In this document: in pieces, positions 45,201 through 53,191 of the stretch | How the letters are laid out: every line of letters starts with the position of its first letter | Position numbering within the stretch: position 1 is the first letter of the stretch | Assembly (NCBI RefSeq): GCF_002259745.1 | Contig: NZ_MWWW01000008.1 | Coordinates: 62,001 to 126,000 of the forward strand | DNA: 64,000 nt | Direction of reading: 5' to 3' | DNA from: Bifidobacterium myosotis | GTDB lineage: Bacteria > Actinomycetota > Actinomycetes > Actinomycetales > Bifidobacteriaceae | Notes under the pieces: generated by a model | Seen by the model: only the letters and a program-made list of their open reading frames with translations | Told to the model about the DNA's origin: nothing | Database searches by the model: none | Program-made: the position numbers and the translations under genes

Positions 45201-46014
45201 CGCTTCGGTGGCCAAGCCGCGCGTGATCATCCCCGTGTTCCCGGGCAACAACTGCGAGTACGATTCCGCCGCCGCCTTCGAGCGCGCGGGCGCCGAGGTC
45301 TCCACGCTGATCGTGAACAACCTCACGCCGGCCGCCGTGGCCGAATCCACAGCCGCGCTGGTGGAGGAGATCTCCAAGAGCCAGATCGTGATGATTCCGG
45401 GCGGCTTCTCCGGCGGCGACGAACCGGACGGCTCCGCCAAGTTCATCACGGCGTTCTTCCGCGCGCCGGCCGTGACCGAGGCGGTCCGCGATTTGCTCAA
45501 GAACCGCGACGGTCTGATGCTCGGCATCTGCAACGGCTTCCAGGCGCTCATCAAGCTGGGTCTGGTGCCGTTCGGCGACATCGTGCCGATGACCGCCGAG
45601 TGCCCGACACTGACCTTCAACACCATCGGCCGCCACCAGAGCCGTCTGGTGCGTACGCGTGTGGCCTCCGACCTGTCGCCGTGGCTGGCCAAGACCTCGG
45701 TCGGAGACGTGCACACCGTGGCCATCTCGCACGGCGAGGGCCGCTTTGTGGCCTCCGACGAAGTGCTGGCTTCGTTGAAGGCCAACGGCCAGATCGCCAC
45801 GCAGTACGTAAGCGAGGCCGGCGTGCCGGGCATGGATCTCGCAGTGAACCCGAACGGCTCGATGCTGGCCATCGAGGGCATCACCAGCCCGGACGGCCGC
45901 GTGTTCGGCAAGATGGGCCACTCGGAGCGCTCGGGCAACGGCCTGTACGCCAACGTGCCGGGCGACAAGTACCAGCCGATCTTCGAGGCCGGCGTGGAGT
46001 ACTTCGCCGCCTGA
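42247..46014 (+). CDS. purL: phosphoribosylformylglycinamidine synthase, fused PurL plus glutaminase
   Basis: Converts FGAR, glutamine and ATP to FGAM. 1255 residues, the large form with its own class I glutaminase at the C-terminus (residues about 995-1255; FPGNNCEYDSAAAFERAGAE, PGGFSGGDEP, catalytic Cys1095 in LGICNGFQ). The synthase part has the metal/ATP segments HNHPTEIEPFGGAATCIGG and FGAGGVSVAVGELADG. The start at 42247 follows GAAAGGA. This form replaces separate purS, purQ and purL genes. Confidence 0.97.
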   Translation: MVFRVYVEKKPGFDVEAQQLAGELRTILGLTGLKAVRIVNRYDVEGISEELFRAATPTVFSEPQVDDVSADLPDFGDAKVFATEFLPGQFDQRADSASECIQLISQGERPAVRSAKVYALEGDLSEADVETIKHYVINPVEAREASLDVRETLKTQVPTPGKVEVIAGFNEMDAAAGQRFIDERGLAMDLADLEFCQKYFAEEGREPTITEIKVIDTYWSDHCRHTTFGTELDEVDIDDAVVKAAFDRYLAMRHELGRDAKPVCLMDMGTIGAKWLKKNGILTGLDESEEINACTVKVKVDVNGKDEDWLFLFKNETHNHPTEIEPFGGAATCIGGCIRDPLSGRSYVYQAMRVTGAADPTVPVSQTLEGKLPQRKLVTTAAAGYSSYGNQIGLATGQVDEIYHPGYVAKRMEVGAVVAATPADHVRRETPAPGDKIILLGGRTGRDGIGGATGASKAHNVESLELDGAEVQKGNAPVERKLQRLFRRGDACRLIKRCNDFGAGGVSVAVGELADGLYVDLNTVPKKYEGLDGTELAISESQERMAVDVAAEDVDEFLGYAREENLEATVIATVTENPRMVMTWNGDEIVNLSREFLASNGASKHQTVHVEAQQAYEVPAEWRSGTLGERMHALVTNLNVASNKGLSERFDSTIGAGTVLMPFGGTKQLTPNEAMVAKFPVFGETTTASAMAWGFNPYIMEKNQFTGAYLSVVESLAKLVAAGFEHEKAYLSFQEYFEKLRDEPERWGKPTAAVLGALMAQVDLGAGAIGGKDSMSGSFEDLDVPPTLISFAVAVGNMKRATSPEFKGAGHRIVRIAPRYLADGLTPDKDALLDAFALVEELTDPSHHTALAVSTPGYGGTAEALFKMTVGNGIGVDLNDGIAVDDLFAPAYGSFIVELADNEKIPAVSNLVEVGEIGVTTEDYAFRAADETIDLADLQNAWEGGIESVFPYRSKGDEQGKTVETIDFHVSDSAEAGIRKTVYTGASVAKPRVIIPVFPGNNCEYDSAAAFERAGAEVSTLIVNNLTPAAVAESTAALVEEISKSQIVMIPGGFSGGDEPDGSAKFITAFFRAPAVTEAVRDLLKNRDGLMLGICNGFQALIKLGLVPFGDIVPMTAECPTLTFNTIGRHQSRLVRTRVASDLSPWLAKTSVGDVHTVAISHGEGRFVASDEVLASLKANGQIATQYVSEAGVPGMDLAVNPNGSMLAIEGITSPDGRVFGKMGHSERSGNGLYANVPGDKYQPIFEAGVEYFAA

Positions 46015-46105
46015 CGCGGACGGGCGGCCTTGTGCCATGAGCCTCATGTGCGGGCTCATGTTCTTCGCCGATTAACGCGGCCGGCCGGCTTGAACGGGCG
46101 ATACG

Positions 46106-46148
46106 CGGACGGCACAGCCAACGGTTATACCGCCGGCTGTGCCGTCCG
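46106..46148 (+). terminator. hairpin downstream of purL
   Basis: CGGACGGCACAGCC and GGCTGTGCCGTCCG form a 14-bp perfect stem with a 15-base loop, 92 bp after the purL stop. Confidence 0.5.
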
Positions 46149-46358
46149 GCTCCGGTATCCGGCATTCAGTCTCTGATGGGCCATCGGAGGGTCCGGAGCC
46201 GAGGGACTACATCAGATGGGCCGGAGCTGAGGGGCCGGAGCTGAGAAGCCAGGGGTCACACCGGATGAGCCACAGGCAAGTCCGTCCCGCCGAACGAATT
46301 GCGTTCAGGAGGCCTTGTGCGCGGCTCGGATGTAATTCCCGGATAAATCCCAGATAAA

Positions 46359-46413
46359 ACAAAGGCCGTTGTCGATCAGAAGGGTTTTCCCACTGACCGA
46401 CAACGGCCTTTGT
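46359..46413. repeat. perfect 16-bp stem hairpin
   Basis: ACAAAGGCCGTTGTCG (46359-46374) and its exact inverted copy (46398-46413) enclose a 23-base loop. It is the first of a series of strong hairpins downstream of purL in the 940-bp gene-free region 46015-46954. Confidence 0.8.
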
Positions 46414-46449
46414 GTACTCCGCAACAGGCCGCAACAAGCCGCAACAAGC

Positions 46450-46488
46450 CGATTGTGGTCAGGAGTTTCGCACTCCTGACCACAATCG
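46450..46488. repeat. perfect 17-bp stem hairpin
   Basis: CGATTGTGGTCAGGAGT and its exact inverted copy with loop TTCGC. Confidence 0.8.
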
Positions 46489-46501
46489 GACGGAAATCGA
46501 C

Positions 46502-46685
46502 ATCTCAGCGTCCGGTTTCTGTCAGTAGTTGCTTGCTTCTGGTAGGAAACGGACGCAATTCGCCATCTCAGCGTCCGTTTTCTACCAGAACGGCATGTCT
46601 TCCGGTAGGAAACGCCCGCTGATGGTCGGCTCAGCGGCTGTTTTCTACCGGAAGAGAGCTGGTTCTGGTAGAAAACAGCCGCTGA
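46502..46685. repeat. three related hairpins (TCAGCGGCTGTTTTCTACC family)
   Basis: Three successive hairpins start with TCAGCGTCCG or TCAGCGGCTG followed by TTTTCTACC-like sequence. Each right arm is the complement of its own variant. The third is a perfect 19-bp stem (46631-46649 and 46667-46685). Confidence 0.8.
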
Positions 46686-46750
46686 GGCTTACCGGGGCAC
46701 AGGGACAGACGGCTCTTCGCCCGCAATCGGCCGCGGTCGCTCGGAATATC

Positions 46751-46869
46751 TAGTGGTCTGTCTCACTAATAATTGAGAGCTTCAGCTTCTGCCTCTCCCC
46801 CGTCAGCTTCGCTGCAAACCCCTCGTTAGAGGGACAACACCATTCAGACAATTATGAGACGGACCGCTA
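46751..46869. mobile_element. MITE-like element, TAGTGGTCTGTCTC family
   Basis: About 119 bp flanked by terminal inverted repeats TAGTGGTCTGTCTCA and TGAGACGGACCGCTA (13 of 15 match). The interior core is related to 24246-24347. No coding capacity. Probably a non-autonomous repeat moved by a transposase not in this window. Confidence 0.6.
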
Positions 46870-46954
46870 AGACCGTCCAGGCAAGGTCACCCGTCATTTG
46901 CCAAAATGCGTCGAGGGAAGCCACGCGGAGTCGATACAGAGTAGATTGAATGCC

Positions 46955-48547
46955 ATGACTCACGACGTGGATGCATACGATTCGAATATGGTACTGGCCG
47001 TCGGTGGCTTCGGCGCACGGCGTGGCTCGTCATGCCCCGGCATCGAGGCAGTGACGCTGCATACGGCAGATGCGACAGCCGACAACGACGGTTTTCCGGT
47101 CAACATCTCACTGCACAAGGATGGCGTTCTGGCCAGTGTCCCCTCCCCCACTTGGATTGCGCGTGATGGCGACCTGCTGTATGCGGTGCTGGAGGATACG
47201 AACGAGGTCGCGGCATTCCGCATCAATCGAAACTCCGCTGAGACGGCCAATACCGCAATCGAAGATTCCGAGACCGGGCCCTCCGAGACCAGTGAAGTTG
47301 CGACCAACAACACCGCACTCAGTAACACCACAGTCAGCAACATCGCGACCGGGGATTCCAGGACCGGGGATGTCGAGACCAGTGAAGTCGCGACCAACAA
47401 CATCGCAGTCAACACCACCGCAATCAACAACACCGCAGCCGTGCCGACACTGACAGAGCTCTCCCGTGTGCCGGCCTCAGGCGTCAGCCCCACCCATGCG
47501 GTGGTGGTGACGGACGATATCGGAGGCAAGCATCTCATCGTGGCGAACTATGCCGACGGCCATGTATGCGTGCATCCTATCGCGGCCGACGGCACGTTGC
47601 TCGAAGCCACACAGGTACTTGCTGGCGAGGGACACGGTCCGCTGCCGGCGCAGGAGGGACCACACGCGCACTGGATTCTGCCGTTGCCGGACGGCCGTGT
47701 GCTGTCCACCGATCTGGGCGCCGACCGCATCTATGTACATCACTGGCGGTCCGGTGAGCTCGTGCGTGTCGGCATGGTGCAGCTTGCGGCTGGCACCGGC
47801 CCGCGTGACCTGCATCTGCTGCCTGTCACGGATAAGGACGCGACAACGTCTGGAGCCGATTGGCGCGTGGCTGTGGTCGGTGAATGGGCGGATACGGTGA
47901 CGTTGCTCGGCCCGGTGCCCGGCATCTCGAACAAGGCGGATGGTCAGAACGACGACCCGGCGCAATCGATTGATTCCGATGGCATCCGCGTGCTGCAGAC
48001 CGTCAGTCTCGGCGGAGACGCCCTCGATCAAGCGGCGTCGCTCGCTTTTGTGCCGTGGGCCATCCTCCGCATGGGCATCCGTCAGACAACGGACAACAAT
48101 GGTTCTTCAGCAGGGGAAGCATACCGAAATCCCGGCAATCGGAACGATGACGGCACCCGCGATGCCGATGCACACGGTACCAGCATCGGGTATAGCATCA
48201 CGTCGGGTTCACCGATAAGCGAATCTCCAGCGACGATCCCGGTTGATGAGTCGTCGGTAGCCGGCGTCGCCTACGTGGGATTGCGCGGCTCGGAGCGCAT
48301 CGTGGCCTTGGCGTGGGATGGCGAGCGCCTGTCCCGTCTCGCACCTGAGCACGAGCCAGGCTGGCGCGGACGCGGCATCGACTGCGGCGGAAGCCGGCCG
48401 CGGCATATCATGCGGGTCGGGAACGTGTTGCTCGTGGCGAACGAGGTCTCGAACAATCTGACGGTCTTCCAGCTCGGGCCAGATGGTAAACCGGTACGTG
48501 TCACCGATTTGGCTTCCGGCTCCCCGACCGTGTTCGTGCGGCTCTGA
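46955..48547 (+). CDS. lactonase (6-phosphogluconolactonase-like) beta-propeller protein
   Basis: About 530 residues. Family blades: NGFP-like N-terminus AVGGFGARRGSSCPGIEAV, SVPSPTWIARDGDLLYAVLE, GVSPTHAVVV, WILPLPDGRVLSTDLGADRIYVH and CGGSRPRHIMRVGNVLLVANEVSNNLTVF. It is expected to hydrolyse a sugar lactone. The protein is longer than the usual 340-390 residues because of a Thr/Ser/Asn-rich repeat insertion at about 93-162 and another at about 370-430. Start uncertain: ATG at 46955 or 46988, neither with a strong ribosome site. Confidence 0.8.
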   Translation: MTHDVDAYDSNMVLAVGGFGARRGSSCPGIEAVTLHTADATADNDGFPVNISLHKDGVLASVPSPTWIARDGDLLYAVLEDTNEVAAFRINRNSAETANTAIEDSETGPSETSEVATNNTALSNTTVSNIATGDSRTGDVETSEVATNNIAVNTTAINNTAAVPTLTELSRVPASGVSPTHAVVVTDDIGGKHLIVANYADGHVCVHPIAADGTLLEATQVLAGEGHGPLPAQEGPHAHWILPLPDGRVLSTDLGADRIYVHHWRSGELVRVGMVQLAAGTGPRDLHLLPVTDKDATTSGADWRVAVVGEWADTVTLLGPVPGISNKADGQNDDPAQSIDSDGIRVLQTVSLGGDALDQAASLAFVPWAILRMGIRQTTDNNGSSAGEAYRNPGNRNDDGTRDADAHGTSIGYSITSGSPISESPATIPVDESSVAGVAYVGLRGSERIVALAWDGERLSRLAPEHEPGWRGRGIDCGGSRPRHIMRVGNVLLVANEVSNNLTVFQLGPDGKPVRVTDLASGSPTVFVRL

Positions 48548-48705
48548 AATGCCGTCCGGCATCTTCGGCAAGGCGGCGGAGCAGTCCAGCATGGCGTATG
48601 GCCATCCAATCGCTCCGGCTGCGCCAACTGCTTCAGCCGCTCCGACCGCTTCAGCTGTTCCGATTGCGAGGATCACGGGAATCGTGAGGATTGCGAGTGA
48701 GCATC

Positions 48706-49575
48706 ATGGATAGCCGCGTGGAACACCATGTGGAACATGGATTCGGTCCGGTGTGGGACGCTGAATCGCGGCTGCTGGTTCTGGGTTCCATGCCGAGTCC
48801 GAAATCGCGCGAGGAGTCATTCTACTACATGCATCCACGCAACCGGTTCTGGCCGGTGATGGAGGCGATATTCGCTGGTATCCCGGACTCCGACACGATT
48901 CGACATGCGGCATCGGATTATCCGCGTCTCGCCGACTTATCGACACAACCGTCTATGAATCCACCGGCGTCAGGTGGCCTGGTCGATGGACCATCAGCAA
49001 GTCCGGTGAATGGGACGTCGATTACCCTGCCGATCAACCCGCCGGGCTATTCGTCAACCGACACGTCAATCGACCCTCCAATCAACCCACCTGGCGATAT
49101 GTCAACCGATACGCCAATCGACACGCAAGCCGGTATATCCCCGAACATGGCTGTCGCGGACATCCGATGGTTGGATATCCAACAGTCAGGCATCGGCCGC
49201 GATACGGCGGGCGATACGCCGGAGTCCCGTCGCGCGTTCGCCTTGCGGCACCATGTGGCGTTGTGGGATGTGATCGCCTCCTGTGATATCGTCGGCGCCT
49301 CGGACGCCAGCATCCATAACGCCGTGCCGAACGACCTGACGCCGATACTGCGCGGTGCGCCGATCGTCCATGTCTTCACAACCGGCGCAAAGGCTGCGCA
49401 GCTCTACCGCAGACTCATCGAGCCGCAACTGGCCGCGGCCGGCATCACGCTGCCGATGACCCCGTTGCCGTCCACCAGCCCAGCCAACGCCGCAATGCGA
49501 TTGCCCGACCTCGTCGCCGTCTATCGCGCGGCCTTCGAGGATGCACTGATGCACCAATGCACCGATGCGGCATGA
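48706..49575 (+). CDS. DNA-deoxyinosine glycosylase (uracil-DNA glycosylase superfamily)
   Basis: 289 residues from the ATG at 48706. Family motifs: GSMPSPKSREESFYYMHPRNRFW (residues 27-49) and LPSTSPANA near the end. It should remove deaminated or mismatched bases, such as hypoxanthine or uracil, from DNA. Usual length is about 170 residues; here a Pro/Ser/Thr low-complexity insert occupies about 66-170. The gene follows the lactonase after 158 bp. Confidence 0.85.
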   Translation: MDSRVEHHVEHGFGPVWDAESRLLVLGSMPSPKSREESFYYMHPRNRFWPVMEAIFAGIPDSDTIRHAASDYPRLADLSTQPSMNPPASGGLVDGPSASPVNGTSITLPINPPGYSSTDTSIDPPINPPGDMSTDTPIDTQAGISPNMAVADIRWLDIQQSGIGRDTAGDTPESRRAFALRHHVALWDVIASCDIVGASDASIHNAVPNDLTPILRGAPIVHVFTTGAKAAQLYRRLIEPQLAAAGITLPMTPLPSTSPANAAMRLPDLVAVYRAAFEDALMHQCTDAA

Positions 49576-49593
49576 CACCGTAACGACCGTGTC

Positions 49594-49799
49594 CATGTCA
49601 GGATTCGTTGATCGTATTTCCCGCTCTTCTCTGGCCAAGACGTTGCCGCAAGGCGGATAGCGAAGCTGTTTGCAAGGTAGCTTACGAGCCAACATGCGAA
49701 CCAGCTGGCCGCGCGCGACGCGTCCATCATTGCAGAACGAGCCAGTCCCTGTGGGAATCGGCCCCCGGGACGGTTGATTCGTCGACGAATTATTGACGC
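49594..49799. mobile_element. copy of the GCGTCATTAATTCGT element family, overlapping the antiporter stop
   Basis: Over about 206 bp the sequence resembles the element at 59391-59600 in inverted orientation (shared ACGTTGCCG, GAGCTGTTTG-like and CGAGCC blocks). Terminal repeats are GTCAGGATTCGT (left) and ACGAATTATTGACGC (right). The right terminal repeat contains the TAA stop of the antiporter gene. Confidence 0.55.
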
Positions 49800-51268
49800 T
49801 GGATGCATACGTGCTTTCTTGAAAACGCGTCACCGATGATGCGTGAAATCGGCAGGGTATAGAGGAACACCGCCGCGAACAGGCTGGACGTCGGCGCATT
49901 GATGGTGGCCAACGGCACGGCACCGGCAATCGACCATGGCACCAGCGGCGCGATGACCACAGCGGAATCCTCGATGGCGAGCGCCAGCCGGTCGCGATCA
50001 TCGGCATCCTCGTCGGCTACCTGCACGGCATCGCCGAAGCCGTCGGAAGCCGAGGCTGCATCGGCCTCATTCCGAAGGACGCCCCTCGTGCGGTGCAGTC
50101 CTTCGCACAGCTGATGGGTAAGCATGATGGCCAGCGTCTGATTGCAAGCAAGCATGGCCGCGCCCATCGCCGTGATCACCGTGGCCGTAGTGGCCCCGAG
50201 ACGTCCGGCCATCACCGATATCGCGAGCCGCAGCCGGTCCAGCATATGGGTCTGCGCAAAAATGCCGGAATAGGCTGCAGAAATGCACACGATGGCCATC
50301 ACCGTGACCATGGAAACCACTCCCCCACCGTTGAGCAACGCGGCAACCCGCGTATCGTCCGAACGGTACCCGAACACCAGCAGGCGCAGTATGCCCGTGA
50401 ACCCCATGCCCTGCACACCGATGCAGATCGTCGCCGAAACGGCGATGCTGACGAGCATGGTCAACCGCACGTCCACACACAGCAGCGCCATCACGATCAC
50501 CACGACCGCCGGCATCATGGTGACCCAATGCAATTGGAACGCCGACGAGAACAGGTCGGCTACATTCCCCGGACCAGCCGCATCGCCGCTGCCGTATATC
50601 GAACCGGCGACAGGGGAATGACGAGCGGCCCCGGCATCCACCATCATGTCGCCGCCGGCCTGCGCCCACGCGATTACCACATACACCACGCAACTCAACG
50701 CGAACGGTATGGCGCCGGTGCGTACCATACGTCCGAGGTTCCCAAACAGATTGGTATGGGTGAGCTGGGCAACCAGCAACGCGCTGGTGGATACTGGCGA
50801 GCAACGATCGCCGACATAAATGCCGGCCAGAATCGCCCCGCCAAGCGTCACCGGGCTCGCACCCATGGATAGGCCAAGCGACATGCAGATTGTCCCCATA
50901 GTAGCCACGCTGGCAAACGACGAACCAGTCAGCACGGACATACCCGCGCACAGCAGAAAGCTCAGTGGAATCACCGTAATCGGATGGATGATGGAGGTCG
51001 CATGGGTCACGATATACGCAATCGTGCCGCTCGCACGCCACAGGGAGGTCAACAGACCGATAAGCATGAAGGTGACCAGCACGGTCGACGCCGAGCGCAT
51101 ACTACCGGCGGCGTGCATGGCCATGCTATGCAATGGAACCCGTCGCACCAGACCGTAGCCGGTGAATAACAGCACACCGACGAGCAGCGCCGGGATGATG
51201 GACCATCCGAATCCCACGCTGACGAACAACACCGCGCAGAACATCAGCATCGTCAACACCTCCGCCAT
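49790..51268 (-). CDS. NhaC family Na+/H+ antiporter
   Basis: 492 residues from the ATG at 51268 with AAAGGAGG upstream. About eleven to twelve membrane helices; family motif LSFLLCAGMSVLTGSSFASVATMGTI and GIYVGDRCSPVSTSALLVAQLT. Exports sodium or other cations in exchange for protons, or exchanges organic acids. A cytoplasmic Asp/Glu/Ala-rich loop (about residues 415-450) interrupts the last helices. The C-terminal codons lie in the terminal repeat of the element at 49594-49799. Confidence 0.88.
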   Translation of the reverse strand: MAEVLTMLMFCAVLFVSVGFGWSIIPALLVGVLLFTGYGLVRRVPLHSMAMHAAGSMRSASTVLVTFMLIGLLTSLWRASGTIAYIVTHATSIIHPITVIPLSFLLCAGMSVLTGSSFASVATMGTICMSLGLSMGASPVTLGGAILAGIYVGDRCSPVSTSALLVAQLTHTNLFGNLGRMVRTGAIPFALSCVVYVVIAWAQAGGDMMVDAGAARHSPVAGSIYGSGDAAGPGNVADLFSSAFQLHWVTMMPAVVVIVMALLCVDVRLTMLVSIAVSATICIGVQGMGFTGILRLLVFGYRSDDTRVAALLNGGGVVSMVTVMAIVCISAAYSGIFAQTHMLDRLRLAISVMAGRLGATTATVITAMGAAMLACNQTLAIMLTHQLCEGLHRTRGVLRNEADAASASDGFGDAVQVADEDADDRDRLALAIEDSAVVIAPLVPWSIAGAVPLATINAPTSSLFAAVFLYTLPISRIIGDAFSRKHVCIQRQ

Positions 51269-51721
51269 ATGCGGGCCTCCTTTCATCGGTTACGAGTCTA
51301 TGGACAACGGTTCAACGACCGTTGTAACAACCGGTATAGCCGGGCTCTGTCAAACCAGTACCAACATGCCCCTTCTTTGTTCTTTGCGATTCCCCTGAAA
51401 ATCCCGCCGAAAATCCGAGGGATTCTGTCTAGGGATTCTTCCGCGGACCGGTCAGCCAAGTCGATTGAGAGTCGACACGCATCCATACGCCAATGCCGAT
51501 TCGACAAGCCGGTCTCAGAGGACACGCGGGACGAGCTACACGCATAGAGGCGTCATATCTCATCAGCGACCAGACCGTGCCGGACTGGTACGAATGAGCG
51601 ACACGCGTAGGGACGTCATGCCGGTTTGCGTTCAAGTGCGGTTGAACTGCTTCAATGGGATTGTTAGCGTTCACGACCGGCCATGGCGGTCCGGCGACAT
51701 GACCATTGCCAAGGAGCACAT
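51269..51721. promoter_or_regulatory. 453-bp spacer with a candidate operator
   Basis: No gene supported. An 8-bp inverted repeat ACAACGGT / ACCGTTGT lies at 51304-51325 in the antiporter promoter region. Further along, a repeated GCRTAGRGRCGTCAT-type motif occurs at about 51544 and 51603 upstream of the aldo/keto reductase gene. Confidence 0.4.
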
Positions 51722-52699
51722 ATGAAGTATCGCAGCGTAGGCAAGTCCGGGCTGAAGATCAGCGAAATCGCACTGGGCAGCTGGGTCACCGACCTCAAGG
51801 GCACGGCGGCCGAGGAGGTCGCCCACGAAACCGTGAAGCTCGCCTTCGATTCCGGCGTGAATTTCTTCGACTGCGCCGACGCCTATTCGGGCGGCGCGGC
51901 TGAGCGGTTCCTTGGCGAGGTGCTCAAGGAGTACCCGCGCAAGGAGCTCGTGATTTCCAGCAAGGTCTACTTCCCCACCGGTGACGGCGTCAACGATCGC
52001 GGTCTTTCCCGCAAGCACATCTTCGAGAGCATCGACCAGACGCTGAAGAACATGCAGGTCGACTACCTCGACATGTATTTCTGTCACCGTTTCGACGAGA
52101 CGACCGATTTGACCGAGACCCTGCGTGCGATGAGCGATCTGGTCGCCCAAGGCAAGGTGCTCTACTACGGCGTCTCCGAGGAGTGGGGCTCCGCGCGCCT
52201 TGAGGAGGCACAGCGCATCATCGACCGCTACAATCTCTACCCGATCACCGTGGTCCAGCCGCAGTACAACCTTCAGGACCGCTACATCGAGCATGAGATC
52301 ATGGGCACCTGCCGCAAGCTGGGCATCGGCATCACCACGTTCTCCCCGCTCGCGCAGGGCCTGCTGACCGGCAAGTACCGCAAGGGACAGCCCTTGCCGG
52401 CCGGGTCGCGCGCCACCTGGCAGGCCGACCACCAAATCAACGATCTGCTCACCGACGAGAACCTCGACAAGGTCGAACGCCTGCGCGTCGTGGCCGACGA
52501 GCTCGGCACGAACCTGCCGGTGCTCTCGATGGCGTGGATCCTGCAGCACCCGGAGATCAGCTGCGTGATCGCCGGCGCTTCGAAGCCGAGCCAGCTGGAG
52601 AACAACCTCAAGGCCTCCGGCTTCGTGATTCCGGAAGACGCAATGGCTGAAATCGATAAGATCACCGGCTTCCACCGCTTCGAACGTCACGTAGGCTGA
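51722..52699 (+). CDS. aldo/keto reductase
   Basis: 325 residues with AAGGAGCAC upstream. A TIM-barrel oxidoreductase using NADPH; catalytic residues are Asp52 and Tyr57 in FDCADAYSGG, a Lys in ISSKVYF and His in YFCHRFDE. The ending KPSQLENNLKASG fits the family that includes potassium-channel beta-subunit-like and glyceraldehyde-type reductases. Probably a general aldehyde/ketone reductase. Confidence 0.92.
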   Translation: MKYRSVGKSGLKISEIALGSWVTDLKGTAAEEVAHETVKLAFDSGVNFFDCADAYSGGAAERFLGEVLKEYPRKELVISSKVYFPTGDGVNDRGLSRKHIFESIDQTLKNMQVDYLDMYFCHRFDETTDLTETLRAMSDLVAQGKVLYYGVSEEWGSARLEEAQRIIDRYNLYPITVVQPQYNLQDRYIEHEIMGTCRKLGIGITTFSPLAQGLLTGKYRKGQPLPAGSRATWQADHQINDLLTDENLDKVERLRVVADELGTNLPVLSMAWILQHPEISCVIAGASKPSQLENNLKASGFVIPEDAMAEIDKITGFHRFERHVG

Positions 52700-52721
52700 T
52701 CAGACCAAGTCGAATCGATGA

Positions 52722-52940
52722 TCATGCGCCGAAATCGTCATCACCTTGGGCTTCGGCCCGCGCGATGGCGGTTTCGGCGTTTTTCGCCGTCTGCTCGATG
52801 ACCTGTTCGTAGCCGGTCAAGGCCGCGAACGGCATGAACTGAGCGGCACGGTTGTGCCGGGACATCCGGGGATGCCTGCGCGAGACATGATGCGGCAAAT
52901 CGATGATGTCGTCGTAGCGATGCGTTTCCGTTAACGCCAT
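52722..52940 (-). CDS. YolD-like small protein
   Basis: 72 residues from the ATG at 52940 (GAAAGGAGG upstream). Contains YDDIIDLPHHVSRRHPRMSRHNRAAQFMPFAALTGY, typical of YolD-like proteins encoded next to Y-family polymerases. Role unknown, perhaps a partner of the polymerase. The polymerase gene lies 252 bp upstream on the same strand. Confidence 0.85.
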   Translation of the reverse strand: MALTETHRYDDIIDLPHHVSRRHPRMSRHNRAAQFMPFAALTGYEQVIEQTAKNAETAIARAEAQGDDDFGA

Positions 52941-53191
52941 GTTCCTCCTTTCCCTCGGCATTTCCAATGGCTCTGTTCAACCGGCTTTGACATACCGGGT
53001 GAGCCGTGGATTGATTTCCCAAGGAATCGACCCACTCAGAACCCCAATTGGGCAGCGCATGTCAATTCTGGTTTAACAGAGCTTTTCCGATTCCCTCCAT
53101 CGCGGCCGGCAGGAAATTACCTTGGGAACCATCCCAGGAAATCACCCTGAGAACCATTCCGGAAACCACCATGCGTCTTTCCATGCGACCG

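Noticed and set aside
44182..46059. 625-residue minus-strand reading frame inside purL
   Set aside because: Antisense shadow of purL; composition is His/Arg/Ala-rich and typical of reverse-complement translation.
49576..49789. separate small gene between the glycosylase and antiporter
   Set aside because: The stretch aligns with a repeat element and its frames lack ribosome sites.
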